NCBI GenBank assembly: GCA_034435615.1
Contig: DAOTWZ010000043.1
Span: forward strand, 1-35,327
Source: H17-190 sp034435615
GTDB taxonomy: Bacteria > Chloroflexota > Dehalococcoidia > SM23-28-2 > HRBIN24
DNA: 35,327 nucleotides
Reading direction: 5' to 3'
Shown: piece by piece, positions 7,426 to 15,369 of the stretch
Layout of the letters: every line of letters begins with the position of its first letter
How positions within the stretch are numbered: position 1 is the stretch's first letter
Made by a program: the position numbers and the translations under genes
The notes under the pieces: model-generated
What the model saw: only the letters and a program-made list of their open reading frames with translations
What the model was told of the DNA's origin: nothing
The model's database searches: none

Positions 7426-8790
7426 ATGGCCAGGGAACGGCTCGTAGTCATCGGTGGCGACGCAGCGGGGATGAGCGCCGCCAGCCAGGCCCGACGCCGC
7501 CGGCCGCCGGACGACCTGGCCATCACCGTCTTCGAGCGCAGCCCCCACGCCTCCTACGCCGCCTGTGGCATACCATACTTCGTCGGCCAGGTGGTGGAGA
7601 GGGCCCAGAGCCTCATCGCCCGCACGCCGGAGGACTTCGCCAACCAGAGCATAGAGCTCCACACCCGCCACGAGGCCCGGGAGATAGACCTGGAGCGACG
7701 ACGAGTGCTGGTCCAGCCCCTGGACGGCGGCACCCCCCGCTGGGAGCCCTTCGATCACCTGCTCATAGCCACGGGCGCCGTCCCCATAAGGCCGCCCGTC
7801 CCCGGCATAGACGCCAGAGGCATCTACGGCGTCAGCACCCTGGAGAGCGGCATCGCCGTGCGGGAGGCGGTGGACCGGGAGGGGCCGCGGCGGGCCGTCA
7901 TCGTCGGCGGCGGCTACATCGGCCTGGAGATGGCGGAGGCCCTGGTGCTGCGGTGCCTGGAGGTCTCCCTGGTGGAGAAGGAGCCCCAGGTCATGAACAC
8001 CCTGGACGAGGACATGGCCGCGCTGGTGGCCCAGGCCCTGCGCGAGGCCGGCGTCCGCCTCTACCTGGGCGAGGCCCTCACCGGCTTCGAGACGACGAAC
8101 GGCCGTCTGCAGGCCGTGGTCACCGAGGCCCGCACCCTGCCGGCCGATATCGTGGTCCTGGGGCTGGGGGTGCGGCCCAACACGGAGCTGGCCCGGGCCG
8201 CCGGCATCCCTCTGGGCGTGCGGGACGCCATAGTGGTCAACCGCCGCATGCAGACGAAGGTGCCGGACGTGTGGGCGGCCGGCGACTGCGCCCAGAGCTT
8301 CCACCTGGTGCGCCAGGAGCCCACCTTCATAGCCCTGGGGACCGTGGCCAACAAACAGGGGCGGGTGGCCGGCATCAACCTGGGCGGCGGCTACGCCACC
8401 TTCCCTGGCGTGGTGGGCACCGCCATCAGCAAGATATGCCAGGTGGAGGTGGCCCGCACCGGCCTCCAGGAGCGAGAGGCCCGGGAGCTGGGGCTGGAGT
8501 ACGTCACGGCCCGCATTGAGGGCAATAGCCGCGCCGCCTACTACCCGGGCGCCGGCCGCATCACCGTCAAGCTGCTGGCCGAACGGGGCAGCGGCCGCCT
8601 CCTGGGGGGCCAGATCGTGGGGACGGAGGGAGCAGCCAAGCGCATAGACATCATAGCCACCGCCCTCCACGCCGGCCTGACCGCCCAAGAGATGGTCAAC
8701 CTGGACCTGGCCTACGCCCCGCCCTTCTCCCCGGTGTGGGACCCCGTCCTCATCGCCGTCCGCCAGCTCCTCACCGCCCTGGGCGAGTGA
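7426..8790 (+). CDS. CoA-disulfide reductase / NADH oxidase family flavoprotein
   Basis: This 454-residue pyridine-nucleotide-disulfide oxidoreductase belongs to the single-cysteine branch (coenzyme A disulfide reductase, NADH oxidase, NADH-dependent polysulfide reductase). It begins with an FAD loop of form VVIGGDAAGMSAA. Redox Cys47 lies in SYAACGIPY, the hallmark of the branch. The NAD(P)H-binding loop VIVGGGYIGLEMAEAL is near residue 160, and the second FAD motif VWAAGDCAQS is near 284. A C-terminal dimerisation domain follows (LLGGQIVGTEGAAKRID, HAGLTAQEMVNLDLAYAPPFSPVWDP). Its likely role is thiol redox balance or sulfur/oxygen reduction; the electron acceptor cannot be assigned. AGGAGGGGAGAGAGG precedes the ATG. 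Confidence 0.85.
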   Translation: MARERLVVIGGDAAGMSAASQARRRRPPDDLAITVFERSPHASYAACGIPYFVGQVVERAQSLIARTPEDFANQSIELHTRHEAREIDLERRRVLVQPLDGGTPRWEPFDHLLIATGAVPIRPPVPGIDARGIYGVSTLESGIAVREAVDREGPRRAVIVGGGYIGLEMAEALVLRCLEVSLVEKEPQVMNTLDEDMAALVAQALREAGVRLYLGEALTGFETTNGRLQAVVTEARTLPADIVVLGLGVRPNTELARAAGIPLGVRDAIVVNRRMQTKVPDVWAAGDCAQSFHLVRQEPTFIALGTVANKQGRVAGINLGGGYATFPGVVGTAISKICQVEVARTGLQEREARELGLEYVTARIEGNSRAAYYPGAGRITVKLLAERGSGRLLGGQIVGTEGAAKRIDIIATALHAGLTAQEMVNLDLAYAPPFSPVWDPVLIAVRQLLTALGE

Positions 8791-8797
8791 GCGACGC

Positions 8798-8826
8798 TTG
8801 ACAGGCGGGGGCCAGCGGCCTACCTT
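8798..8826 (+). promoter_or_regulatory. Promoter of the MaoC-like gene
   Basis: A perfect TTGACA (8798-8803) is followed after 17 nt by TACCTT (8821-8826). It gives the MaoC-like gene its own transcript with a leader of about 30 nt, although the gene lies in line behind the flavoprotein gene. Confidence 0.6.
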
Positions 8827-8862
8827 TTGGGCCAAAGGAGAGCCACAGCGGGAGGAGCGGAA

Positions 8863-9321
8863 ATGAGCGACATCGCGCTGCCCATCGGCAAGAAGTTCCG
8901 GAGCCAGGGCCGCACCCTGGGCGAGGGCGACTTCACCCTGCTCACCAACCTCACCTGGACCTTCGACACCATCCACTCCGACGCCCAGTGGATGAAGGAG
9001 AACAGCCGCTTCGGCGAGCGGATCCTGGCCGGCCCCTGCGTCCTCAGCGTCGCCATCGGCCTGGCCAGGACGAGCCGCATCTTCGACGTCTTCGCCGAGA
9101 ACGGCCTGCGCATCATCGCCCTCCTGGGCTTCGAGGACGTCCGTTTCACCGCCCCCGTCCTCCCCGGGGACACCCTGCGCGTGGAGAGCGAGATCGTAGA
9201 GGCGCGGCCCAGCAGCAAGGAGAACCAGTACGTCATCAAGGTGATGGACACCGTCTACAAGCACACCGGCGAGCGCTGCATGTCCGCCGTGCGGGCCATG
9301 CTCTTCGAAAAGGTGCGCTAA
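8863..9321 (+). CDS. MaoC-like (hot-dog fold) hydratase family protein
   Basis: This 152-residue single hot-dog domain resembles MaoC-type enoyl-CoA hydratases or mesaconyl-CoA-hydratase-like proteins. The segment FGERILAGPCVLSVA matches the family's F-x-x-x-I-x-x-G motif. The catalytic region reads TWTFDTIHSD: His38 is present, but the usual Asp five residues before it is Thr33, with an Asp three residues before His instead. Activity or mechanism may therefore differ from (R)-specific enoyl-CoA hydratases. VRFTAPVLPGDTLRVESEI is a typical hot-dog strand pair. ATG 8863 is chosen because GGAGGAGCGG lies just upstream; the open frame begins earlier without similarity. The acyl substrate is unknown. 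Confidence 0.75.
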   Translation: MSDIALPIGKKFRSQGRTLGEGDFTLLTNLTWTFDTIHSDAQWMKENSRFGERILAGPCVLSVAIGLARTSRIFDVFAENGLRIIALLGFEDVRFTAPVLPGDTLRVESEIVEARPSSKENQYVIKVMDTVYKHTGERCMSAVRAMLFEKVR

Positions 9322-9325
9322 GGCC

Positions 9326-10222
9326 TCAGCGGCCCCGCTTGGAGGCGGTAGGGGCCGGCGGCCCCGGCAACAGCAGCCGCCGCAACGACGGCCAGGGCAG
9401 ACGCGCCACCATGCTCCCCAGCCAGGGATAGGCCAAACGGCGCATACCCAGCGCCACCGGTATACCCAGCAGGGAGACGGCTGCCCCCGCCGCCGCGTCC
9501 AGGAAGTAGTGGTTGGCGGTGATGGTGATGGCGAAGACCTGGGACGCCGGCAGGAATATGCCCACCGGCACGGCCAGCCAGCGCAGAGGCGTCTCCCAGA
9601 AGACCCAGATGATCCCCATCCCCAGCAGCAGGTCCCAGCCGAAGTGCAGGCTGGGCATGGCAGCATAGGGATTGACGAAGGCCGTCGTCTCCTGCGTCTG
9701 ATAGGCGTAGCCCAGATAGACCTGCATGGTGTCCACGAACTGCGCCACATAGGGCGGCGGCGAAGGATCGAACTGGGCGGCCAGCTCCGGCAGCAACCGC
9801 GGCGGCGCCACCGGATGCACCCAATAGACGATGAGGGCCAGCGCCCCCGAGGCCAGAAAGGCGTCCCGCAAGAGGGTATAGCGCTCCCGCCGGAAGTAAT
9901 AGCACCAGATACCGAAGGCGATGATCAGCGGGAAATGGAGCCAGAAGTAGATGATGTTGAAGGTCTGGACCACGAAGAGGTCCTGAATGGCCCAGCGGTG
10001 GAGATCGTCCTCCCAGAAAAAACCCAGCCGGCGCTGCAGGTCTATGATCTCCAGGGCGTTGAAGTAGGCCGCCTCCGGCCGGTCCACCACCGCCCCCCGC
10101 ACCGCGAAGTAGGCCAGAAAGCCCCCGGCCACCAGCAGGGCCTCGAACAGGTCCCGCCGGCTGAAATGGCCGGCCACCCTGTGCCACCAGGCGACCAGAC
10201 CGACCGACCGGTCAGAAGACAT
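9326..10222 (-). CDS. PAP2-family membrane phosphatase (second paralogue)
   Basis: This 298-residue polytopic protein is of the PAP2_3/Aur1-like branch of the phosphatidic-acid-phosphatase superfamily. Members dephosphorylate lipid phosphates or transfer polar head groups at the outer membrane face. The core motifs are intact: AMPSLHFGWD (His193) and ANHYFLDAAAG (His238, Asp242), preceded by the family segment LEIIDLQRRLGFFWE (about residues 57-71) and HPVAPPRLLP. Six or so hydrophobic helices are visible. It starts 4 nt after the stop of the upstream paralogue (10227-11015), so both are on one transcript. The exact lipid substrate is not readable. The C-terminus is Pro/Arg-rich. Confidence 0.85.
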   Translation of the reverse strand: MSSDRSVGLVAWWHRVAGHFSRRDLFEALLVAGGFLAYFAVRGAVVDRPEAAYFNALEIIDLQRRLGFFWEDDLHRWAIQDLFVVQTFNIIYFWLHFPLIIAFGIWCYYFRRERYTLLRDAFLASGALALIVYWVHPVAPPRLLPELAAQFDPSPPPYVAQFVDTMQVYLGYAYQTQETTAFVNPYAAMPSLHFGWDLLLGMGIIWVFWETPLRWLAVPVGIFLPASQVFAITITANHYFLDAAAGAAVSLLGIPVALGMRRLAYPWLGSMVARLPWPSLRRLLLPGPPAPTASKRGR

Positions 10223-10226
10223 AGCC

Positions 10227-11015
10227 CTAAACGGCCACGATAGAGACCGGGACTGCCCGCCGCCTGAGACGCCGCCAGAGGCGGGGGCCCTGCCGCTGCC
10301 AGAGCCTGGCCAGCCCCAGCCCCAAGAGGGCCACCACCGCCCCCGCCACTATGTCCAGGATGAAGTGATTGGCCGTGGCCACGATGGCCACCGCCATGGC
10401 CAGGGGCATCATCACCGCTACCGCCCGCAACAGAGGATTGCGGGTAGCCTCCAGAATGGCCAGGGCCAACAGCAGGTTCCAGGCGAAGTGCAGACTGGGG
10501 AGGGCGGCATACTGGTTCACCAACGCCGCCGGCTGGCTGTCGTAGCTGATGTGAGAGAAGGCGGCCACCGTATCCACAAGACCGTAGGGCCAGGGCAGGA
10601 GCCGGGGCGGCGCCGTGGGCAGGAAGGTGAAACAGAGCAGGCCGATGCCGCCCGCCAGGAAGAAAGCGTTGCGGTACAGGACGTAGATGGGCCGGCGGAA
10701 GAGGAACATGGCCAGTGCCACTATGCAGATGAGGGGCAGGTGCCCGTAAACGTAGATATAGTTGAAGATGTCCACCAGCACCTGGCTGGTCAGCACCACC
10801 CCCTGCACCTGGCGCTCCCAGAAGAGGCCCAGCGCCCGCTCCAGCTCCACGATGCGGATAGCCCGGGAGACCGCCTCCGGGGCCCGGCCGTCCACCATAC
10901 CCCGCACCACGTAATACACCAGGTAGGCCACCACTACCAGGGCCAGGTCCCAGGCCCCGCTACGGTGCGCCAGCCGCCAAGACCTTACGGCGACTCGTGC
11001 CGTCTGCTGCCACAT
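10227..11015 (-). CDS. PAP2-family membrane phosphatase (first paralogue)
   Basis: This 262-residue protein is the upstream member of a tandem pair. It shares architecture with its neighbour: IRIVELERALGLFWER (about 53-68), LPTAPPRLLPWPYG, ALPSLHFAWN (His176), and ANHFILDIVAG (His217, Asp221). These are the catalytic His/Asp motifs of PAP2 phosphatases, here of the Aur1/inositol-phosphotransferase-like branch. About six transmembrane helices are predicted by eye. There is no Shine-Dalgarno before ATG 11015, and a -10 hexamer (TATTCT) ends 6 nt upstream, so the mRNA is probably leaderless. The pair may handle different lipid phosphates, or one may recycle undecaprenyl pyrophosphate; neither role is shown by sequence. 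Confidence 0.85.
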   Translation of the reverse strand: MWQQTARVAVRSWRLAHRSGAWDLALVVVAYLVYYVVRGMVDGRAPEAVSRAIRIVELERALGLFWERQVQGVVLTSQVLVDIFNYIYVYGHLPLICIVALAMFLFRRPIYVLYRNAFFLAGGIGLLCFTFLPTAPPRLLPWPYGLVDTVAAFSHISYDSQPAALVNQYAALPSLHFAWNLLLALAILEATRNPLLRAVAVMMPLAMAVAIVATANHFILDIVAGAVVALLGLGLARLWQRQGPRLWRRLRRRAVPVSIVAV

Positions 11016-11021
11016 ACCGAC

Positions 11022-11027
11022 AGAATA
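11022..11027 (-). promoter_or_regulatory. -10 element for a leaderless PAP2 transcript
   Basis: On the minus strand, TATTCT (11027-11022) lies 6 nt from ATG 11015, so transcription would start at or next to the A of the start codon. No convincing -35 and no ribosome-binding site are seen. Confidence 0.5.
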
Positions 11028-11147
11028 GACCCCTGAGATCCATTAAACCACCGTCACGACCTCAATAGCAATCGCCACCACTTCTGGCCAATATTACAAA
11101 TGCCGGTCACTTCACCCCATTACGGAGGGGCGCCAGGGCCATCGCCC

Positions 11148-11176
11148 TTGTCCGGCGCTGCAGGCAGCCCTATCAT
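11148..11176 (+). promoter_or_regulatory. Promoter of pepA-pyrE
   Basis: TTGTCC (11148-11153), a 17-nt spacer and TATCAT (11171-11176) predict a 30-nt leader that contains the GGGAGGAG Shine-Dalgarno. The -35 is the same hexamer as at the 7361 promoter. Confidence 0.6.
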
Positions 11177-11212
11177 GGCCGGCGAGGCCACCACCGACGG
11201 GAGGAGAATGCC

Positions 11213-12718
11213 ATGGAGATACGGGTGCAGGCAGGGGACATCGCCACCGTCGCCGCCAAGGCCATCGTCGTCAATCTATTCGAGGGGGTGCAGCAGCCGG
11301 GCGGCGCCACCGGCGCCGTGGACCGCGCCCTGGGTGGCGCCATCAGCCAGCTCATCCAGGAGGGAGAGATCAAGGGCAAAGAGGGAGAGGTCACCGTCCT
11401 CCACACCCTGGGACGTCTCCCCGCCCCGCGGGTGCTGGTGGCGGGGCTGGGCAAGCAGGAGGAGTTCAACCTCCAGAAGGTGAGAGACGTCACCGCCAAC
11501 GTCCTCCGCCAGGCCCGCCGTCTGGGGGCGGAGACAGTAGCCACCGTCGTCCACGGTGCCGGCGCCGGCGGACTGGAGCCGGAGGCCGCCGCCCAGGCCA
11601 TCGCCGAAGGGGCCGTCATGGGCCTCTACCGCTTCCGTCGCTACAAGAACAGCGGCGACGACGAGAAAGAGCTCAGAGAGCTGACGCTGGTGGAGTTCGA
11701 CGCCAGCAGGACGGAGGCCCTGCAACGGGGAGTGGAGCGGGGGCGCATCCTGGCCGAGGCCGCCAACCACACCCGCGACCTGGCCAACGAGCCCGCCAAC
11801 ATGCTCACCCCCAGCGAGCTGGCCGAGCGGGCCCGCGCCCTGGCCGCCGACGCCGGCCTGGAATGCGAGGTCTGGGGACGGGAGGAGATAGAGCGCATGG
11901 GTATGGGCGCCCTCCTGGGGGTGGCCGCCGGCTCCACCCAGCCCCCGCGCTTCATCATCCTCCGCTACCGCGGCCGGCCCGATAGCCAGCGCACCATCGG
12001 CCTGCTGGGCAAGGGGATCACCTTCGACTCCGGCGGCATCTCCCTCAAGCCCGCCCAGGGGATGGAGGAGATGAAGGGGGACATGTCCGGCGGCGCCGCC
12101 GTCATCGCCGCCATCTGGGCGCTGGCCAAGCTGCGCGCCCCCATCAACGTCGTCACCATGGTGCCGGCCACCGAGAACATGCCCTCCGGCTCCGCCACCA
12201 AGCCGGGCGACGTCCTGCGGGCCCGCAACGGCAAGACCATCGAGGTCATCAACACCGACGCCGAGGGACGCCTCATCCTAGCCGATGCCATCTGCTACGC
12301 CAGAGAGCTGGGGCTCTCGCCCATCATAGACGTGGCCACCCTCACCGGGGCCATGGCCATCGCCCTGGGGCCGGCCGCCACCGGCTTCTTCGCCAACGAC
12401 GAGGCGCTGGCCCAGAAGATGATCGCCGCCGGCGAGGCGGCGGGCGAGCGCATGTGGCGCTTCCCCATCATAGGCGAGTACCGGGAGATGCTGCGCAGCG
12501 ACGTGGCCGACCTGAAGAACGTGGGCGACCGCTACGGGGGCGCCATCTCCGCCGCCGAGTTCCTCCGCTATTTCGTGGAGGACACCCCCTGGGTGCACAT
12601 AGACATGGCCCCCACCGACAACGTGGACCGGGACAAGGGCGTCTGGGTAAAGGGGGCCACCGGCATCCCCACCCGCACCCTGGTCCACCTGGCCCTGTCC
12701 CTGGCCCAGGAGGAGTAG
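11213..12718 (+). CDS. pepA: Leucyl aminopeptidase (M17 family)
   Basis: This 501-residue cytoplasmic di-metal aminopeptidase removes N-terminal residues from peptides and forms hexamers in the family. The catalytic C-terminal domain is complete: GKGITFDSGGISLKP (metal and catalytic Lys ligands, about residues 265-279), MKGDMSGGAAV, and the family signature NTDAEGRLILADA (about 346-358). The N-terminal domain (about 1-170) is divergent, as usual. GGGAGGAG precedes the ATG by 6 nt. pyrE begins directly after the stop codon with no gap, so the two are co-transcribed and probably translationally coupled. Some M17 members also bind DNA; nothing here tests that. Confidence 0.93.
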   Translation: MEIRVQAGDIATVAAKAIVVNLFEGVQQPGGATGAVDRALGGAISQLIQEGEIKGKEGEVTVLHTLGRLPAPRVLVAGLGKQEEFNLQKVRDVTANVLRQARRLGAETVATVVHGAGAGGLEPEAAAQAIAEGAVMGLYRFRRYKNSGDDEKELRELTLVEFDASRTEALQRGVERGRILAEAANHTRDLANEPANMLTPSELAERARALAADAGLECEVWGREEIERMGMGALLGVAAGSTQPPRFIILRYRGRPDSQRTIGLLGKGITFDSGGISLKPAQGMEEMKGDMSGGAAVIAAIWALAKLRAPINVVTMVPATENMPSGSATKPGDVLRARNGKTIEVINTDAEGRLILADAICYARELGLSPIIDVATLTGAMAIALGPAATGFFANDEALAQKMIAAGEAAGERMWRFPIIGEYREMLRSDVADLKNVGDRYGGAISAAEFLRYFVEDTPWVHIDMAPTDNVDRDKGVWVKGATGIPTRTLVHLALSLAQEE

Positions 12719-13336
12719 ATGAGTGAGGGCAGAGCTGTCCCCGCCACCACCAGGGAGCTGGAGGCGCTCCGGCAGGCCATGCAGGAGCGCTGCTTCCGCT
12801 ACGGGGACTTCGTCCTCGCCTCCGGCCGGCGCGCCCGCTACTACTACGACGGCAAGCAGGTGACCCTGCATCCTCGCTGGGCGGCCAGCATCGGCCGGCT
12901 CCTCCTGGGCCCCCTGCTGGGGGCGGGCGCCCGGGCTGTGGGCGGGATGGCCACTGGCGCCATACCCATCGCCGTGGCGGCCTCGCTGGCAGCCCTGGAG
13001 GTGGCGGGGGAGGAGCTGCCCGTCTTCTACGTGCGGGAGTCCAGGAAGGGGCACGGAGTCCAGGACGAGGTGGCGGGGGCGGAGCTGGTGCGGGGCCTGC
13101 CCGTAGCCATCGTGGAGGACGTGGTCACCACCGGGGGCTCCTCCCTGCGGGCGGCCGCCGCCGTGGAGGCCCTGGGCTGCCAGGTGCGGGTCATCGCCTC
13201 ACTGGTGGAGCGCCACGAGGGCGGCGGGCAGGAGATCAGGCGGCGCGGCTACCCCTTCTTCCGCCTTTTCTACACGGACGAGGACGGACAGCTCCACGTG
13301 GCCCCGGAGGCCCTGGCCAGCCTCCAGGACGCCTGA
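12719..13336 (+). CDS. pyrE: Orotate phosphoribosyltransferase
   Basis: PyrE transfers phosphoribose from PRPP to orotate to give OMP in pyrimidine synthesis. The 205-residue protein has the PRPP-binding signature AIVEDVVTTGGSS (about residues 129-141) and the flexible-loop segment YVRESRKGHG (about 102-111) with its catalytic Lys/Arg/His. RARYYYDGKQVTLHP lies near the N-terminus. Its ATG follows the pepA stop immediately, and the ribosome-binding site (AGGAGGAG) lies within the last pepA codons. It converges on the methyltransferase gene with a 3-nt gap that leaves no room for a terminator. Confidence 0.93.
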   Translation: MSEGRAVPATTRELEALRQAMQERCFRYGDFVLASGRRARYYYDGKQVTLHPRWAASIGRLLLGPLLGAGARAVGGMATGAIPIAVAASLAALEVAGEELPVFYVRESRKGHGVQDEVAGAELVRGLPVAIVEDVVTTGGSSLRAAAAVEALGCQVRVIASLVERHEGGGQEIRRRGYPFFRLFYTDEDGQLHVAPEALASLQDA

Positions 13337-13339
13337 TCC

Positions 13340-14155
13340 CTAGGCCCGCTGGGCCACCACCAGCAGCCAGTTGCGGGGGGAGCTCTTGATCCCCAGCTCG
13401 GCGAAGGTCTCCCGCACCGCCTCCTTCAGGGCGACGCTCCCCGCCTCCAGGGGAACGCCCGGCAGGACGCCCTCGATCCACAGGGAATACTCGCTGATGT
13501 CCTCGAAGCTCTCCAGGGGCATCTCCACCCGCACTATCTCCCGGTGGTGCACCCGGAAGCCGTTGGCCTCCAGGAGGGCCAGGTACTCCTCCTCGGAGAG
13601 GCGCTCCCGGGCCGGGGTGCGGGCGTCGCCAGGGGTGAGACCGTAACGGGTCTTCAGGTGGCGCATGGCCTTGATGAGCCAGCGCCGATAGAACTGGTGG
13701 GCCTCCGGCGGCTCCGCCCCCTGATAGAAAGAGGTGTTGAAGGCGAAGCTCCCCCCCTCCTTCAAGGTGCGGTAGACCTCCTGCAGCACCCGCGTCTTCT
13801 CGCGCACCAGATGGATGGCGTTGCAGAAGACGACAGCGTCCACCGGCCGCTTCACCACCTGGGACAGGCGCTCCGCCCCGCCCTGCACGAAGCGGACCAC
13901 CGCCCCGGAGACCTGGGCCAGGTTGCGGCGGGCCACCTCCAGAGCGGAGGCGGAGGGCTCCACGGCTATCACCTCCGCCCCCCGGCAGCCGGCCACCTCC
14001 TCCACCAGGAGACGGGTGACCGCCCCCGTGCCGGCGCCCAGGTCCACCACCCTCTGGCCAGGACGCAGGCTCACCAGCTTCACCAGCCGGCGGTTCACCT
14101 CCTGGTAGAAGGGGTGGCGCGCGAACTTCTCCAGCGTGAACTGTTCAGTGGTCAT
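13340..14155 (-). CDS. Class I SAM-dependent methyltransferase
   Basis: This 271-residue Rossmann-fold methyltransferase has motif I at VVDLGAGTG (residues 36-44), an acidic post-I residue in VIAVEPSA, and FCNAIHLV at the motif IV position, followed by VYRTLKEGGSFAFNTSF. The arrangement resembles small-molecule (ubiquinone/menaquinone-type or Methyltransf_11) enzymes, but the substrate is not identifiable. It starts 5 nt after the coaBC stop with only a weak AGGT as ribosome-binding site, so it is the third gene of the coaX-coaBC transcript. A role in coenzyme A metabolism is not implied by the family. Confidence 0.8.
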   Translation of the reverse strand: MTTEQFTLEKFARHPFYQEVNRRLVKLVSLRPGQRVVDLGAGTGAVTRLLVEEVAGCRGAEVIAVEPSASALEVARRNLAQVSGAVVRFVQGGAERLSQVVKRPVDAVVFCNAIHLVREKTRVLQEVYRTLKEGGSFAFNTSFYQGAEPPEAHQFYRRWLIKAMRHLKTRYGLTPGDARTPARERLSEEEYLALLEANGFRVHHREIVRVEMPLESFEDISEYSLWIEGVLPGVPLEAGSVALKEAVRETFAELGIKSSPRNWLLVVAQRA

Positions 14156-14160
14156 CGGAC

Positions 14161-15369
14161 CTACCCCCTGCGGTCGAGCAGCCCTGCTACACGGTCCAGG
14201 ATACGCCAGGCCACCTCATACTTGGAGAGCAGAGGCAGCTCCTCCTGGCCCCCTTCCTGGTCAAGGATCACTACGCGGTTGGTGTCGGCGCCGAAGCCAG
14301 AGCCCGGGGCGGTGACATCGTTGGCGACGATGAGGTGGACGCCCTTCTCCCGTAGCTTCTGGCGGGCGTTGGCTATCAGGTCTTCGGTCTCGGCGGCGAA
14401 GCCCACCTTCACCAGGTGGGTGGCCTCCCGCAGCTCGCCCAGGATGTCCGGGGTGCGAACCAGCTCCAGGGTGAGCCCCTCCGTTCGCCGCTTGACCTTG
14501 TGGGGGATGACGGTCCTGGGCTGATAATCGGCCACGGCGGCGGCCATCACCAGGGCGTCCGCCTCCTCGCAGGCCTCCAGGACGGCGTCCCGCATCTCGA
14601 CCGCCCGCCGCACCCGCACCAGACGCACGCCGTAGGGTGCGGGCAGGGAGACCGGCCCGCTGATGAGGGTGACCAGGGCGCCCCGGTCACGGGCCGCCTC
14701 CGCCAGGGCATAGCCCATCTTGCCCGAGGAATGGTTGCCCACATAACGGACGGGGTCTATGGGCTCCTGAGTGCCGCCGGCCGTCACCACGATGCGCCTC
14801 TCGACCAAGTCGCCGTAGCGACGCCCCAGCACGCCACGGACGGCGCCCAGGATATCGTCCCGCTCCGCCAGGCGGCCCGCCCCCACGTGGCCAGAGGCGA
14901 GACGCCCCACCTCCGGCCCCACGATGACGGCCCCCCGCTCCCGCAGGCGGGCCACGTTGGCCTGGGTGGCCGCGTTCTCCCACATGTGGGAGTCCATAGC
15001 GGGGCAGACCACCAGGGGCGCCCGGGTGGCCAGGGCAGTGAGGGAGACCAGGTCCTCGGCCAGGCCCAGGGCCAGGCGGGCGATGGTGGTGGCGGTGGCC
15101 GGCGCCACCAGCAGCAGGTCCGCCTGTCGCCCCAGCTCCACGTGCAGCTCGGCAGTGCCGGAGGCGACATCGAACATGTCCACATGGGCGGGACGGCCCG
15201 TCACCGCCTGGAAGGCCAGAGGCGTCACGAAGCGGGTAGCCGCCTCCGTCAGGACGGCGTCCACCAGGGCGCCCGCCTGGGCGAGCTGGCTCGCCAGGTC
15301 CACCGCCTTGTAGGCGGCGATGCTGCCGGCCACGCCGAGGACGATGCGGCGCCCCTCCAGGTTATACAT
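14161..15369 (-). CDS. coaBC: Bifunctional phosphopantothenoylcysteine decarboxylase / phosphopantothenate-cysteine ligase
   Basis: CoaBC carries out two consecutive steps of coenzyme A synthesis: ligation of 4'-phosphopantothenate to cysteine and FMN-dependent decarboxylation. The 402 residues match the fused enzyme. The CoaC half (about 1-175) has GSIAAYKAVDL, His76 and APATATTIARLALG. Its PxMNxxMW motif reads PAMDSHMW (Asp127 for Asn), and the substrate-clamp segment reads LASGHVGAGR with Ser159 where E. coli has Cys. The CoaB half has GGTQEPIDPVRYVGN, SSGKMG, AAAVADYQP and HKVKR with its Lys, all as expected. Its first 8 nt overlap the end of coaX, and GAGGGGC serves as ribosome-binding site. 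The N-terminal substitutions resemble lineage variants rather than decay. Confidence 0.93.
   Translation of the reverse strand: MYNLEGRRIVLGVAGSIAAYKAVDLASQLAQAGALVDAVLTEAATRFVTPLAFQAVTGRPAHVDMFDVASGTAELHVELGRQADLLLVAPATATTIARLALGLAEDLVSLTALATRAPLVVCPAMDSHMWENAATQANVARLRERGAVIVGPEVGRLASGHVGAGRLAERDDILGAVRGVLGRRYGDLVERRIVVTAGGTQEPIDPVRYVGNHSSGKMGYALAEAARDRGALVTLISGPVSLPAPYGVRLVRVRRAVEMRDAVLEACEEADALVMAAAVADYQPRTVIPHKVKRRTEGLTLELVRTPDILGELREATHLVKVGFAAETEDLIANARQKLREKGVHLIVANDVTAPGSGFGADTNRVVILDQEGGQEELPLLSKYEVAWRILDRVAGLLDRRG

Noticed and set aside
7384..9750. 788-codon open frame on the minus strand
   Set aside because: It lies opposite the flavoprotein and MaoC genes, is a low-complexity Gly/Ala/Arg/His product of GC-rich codon bias, and has no family motifs.
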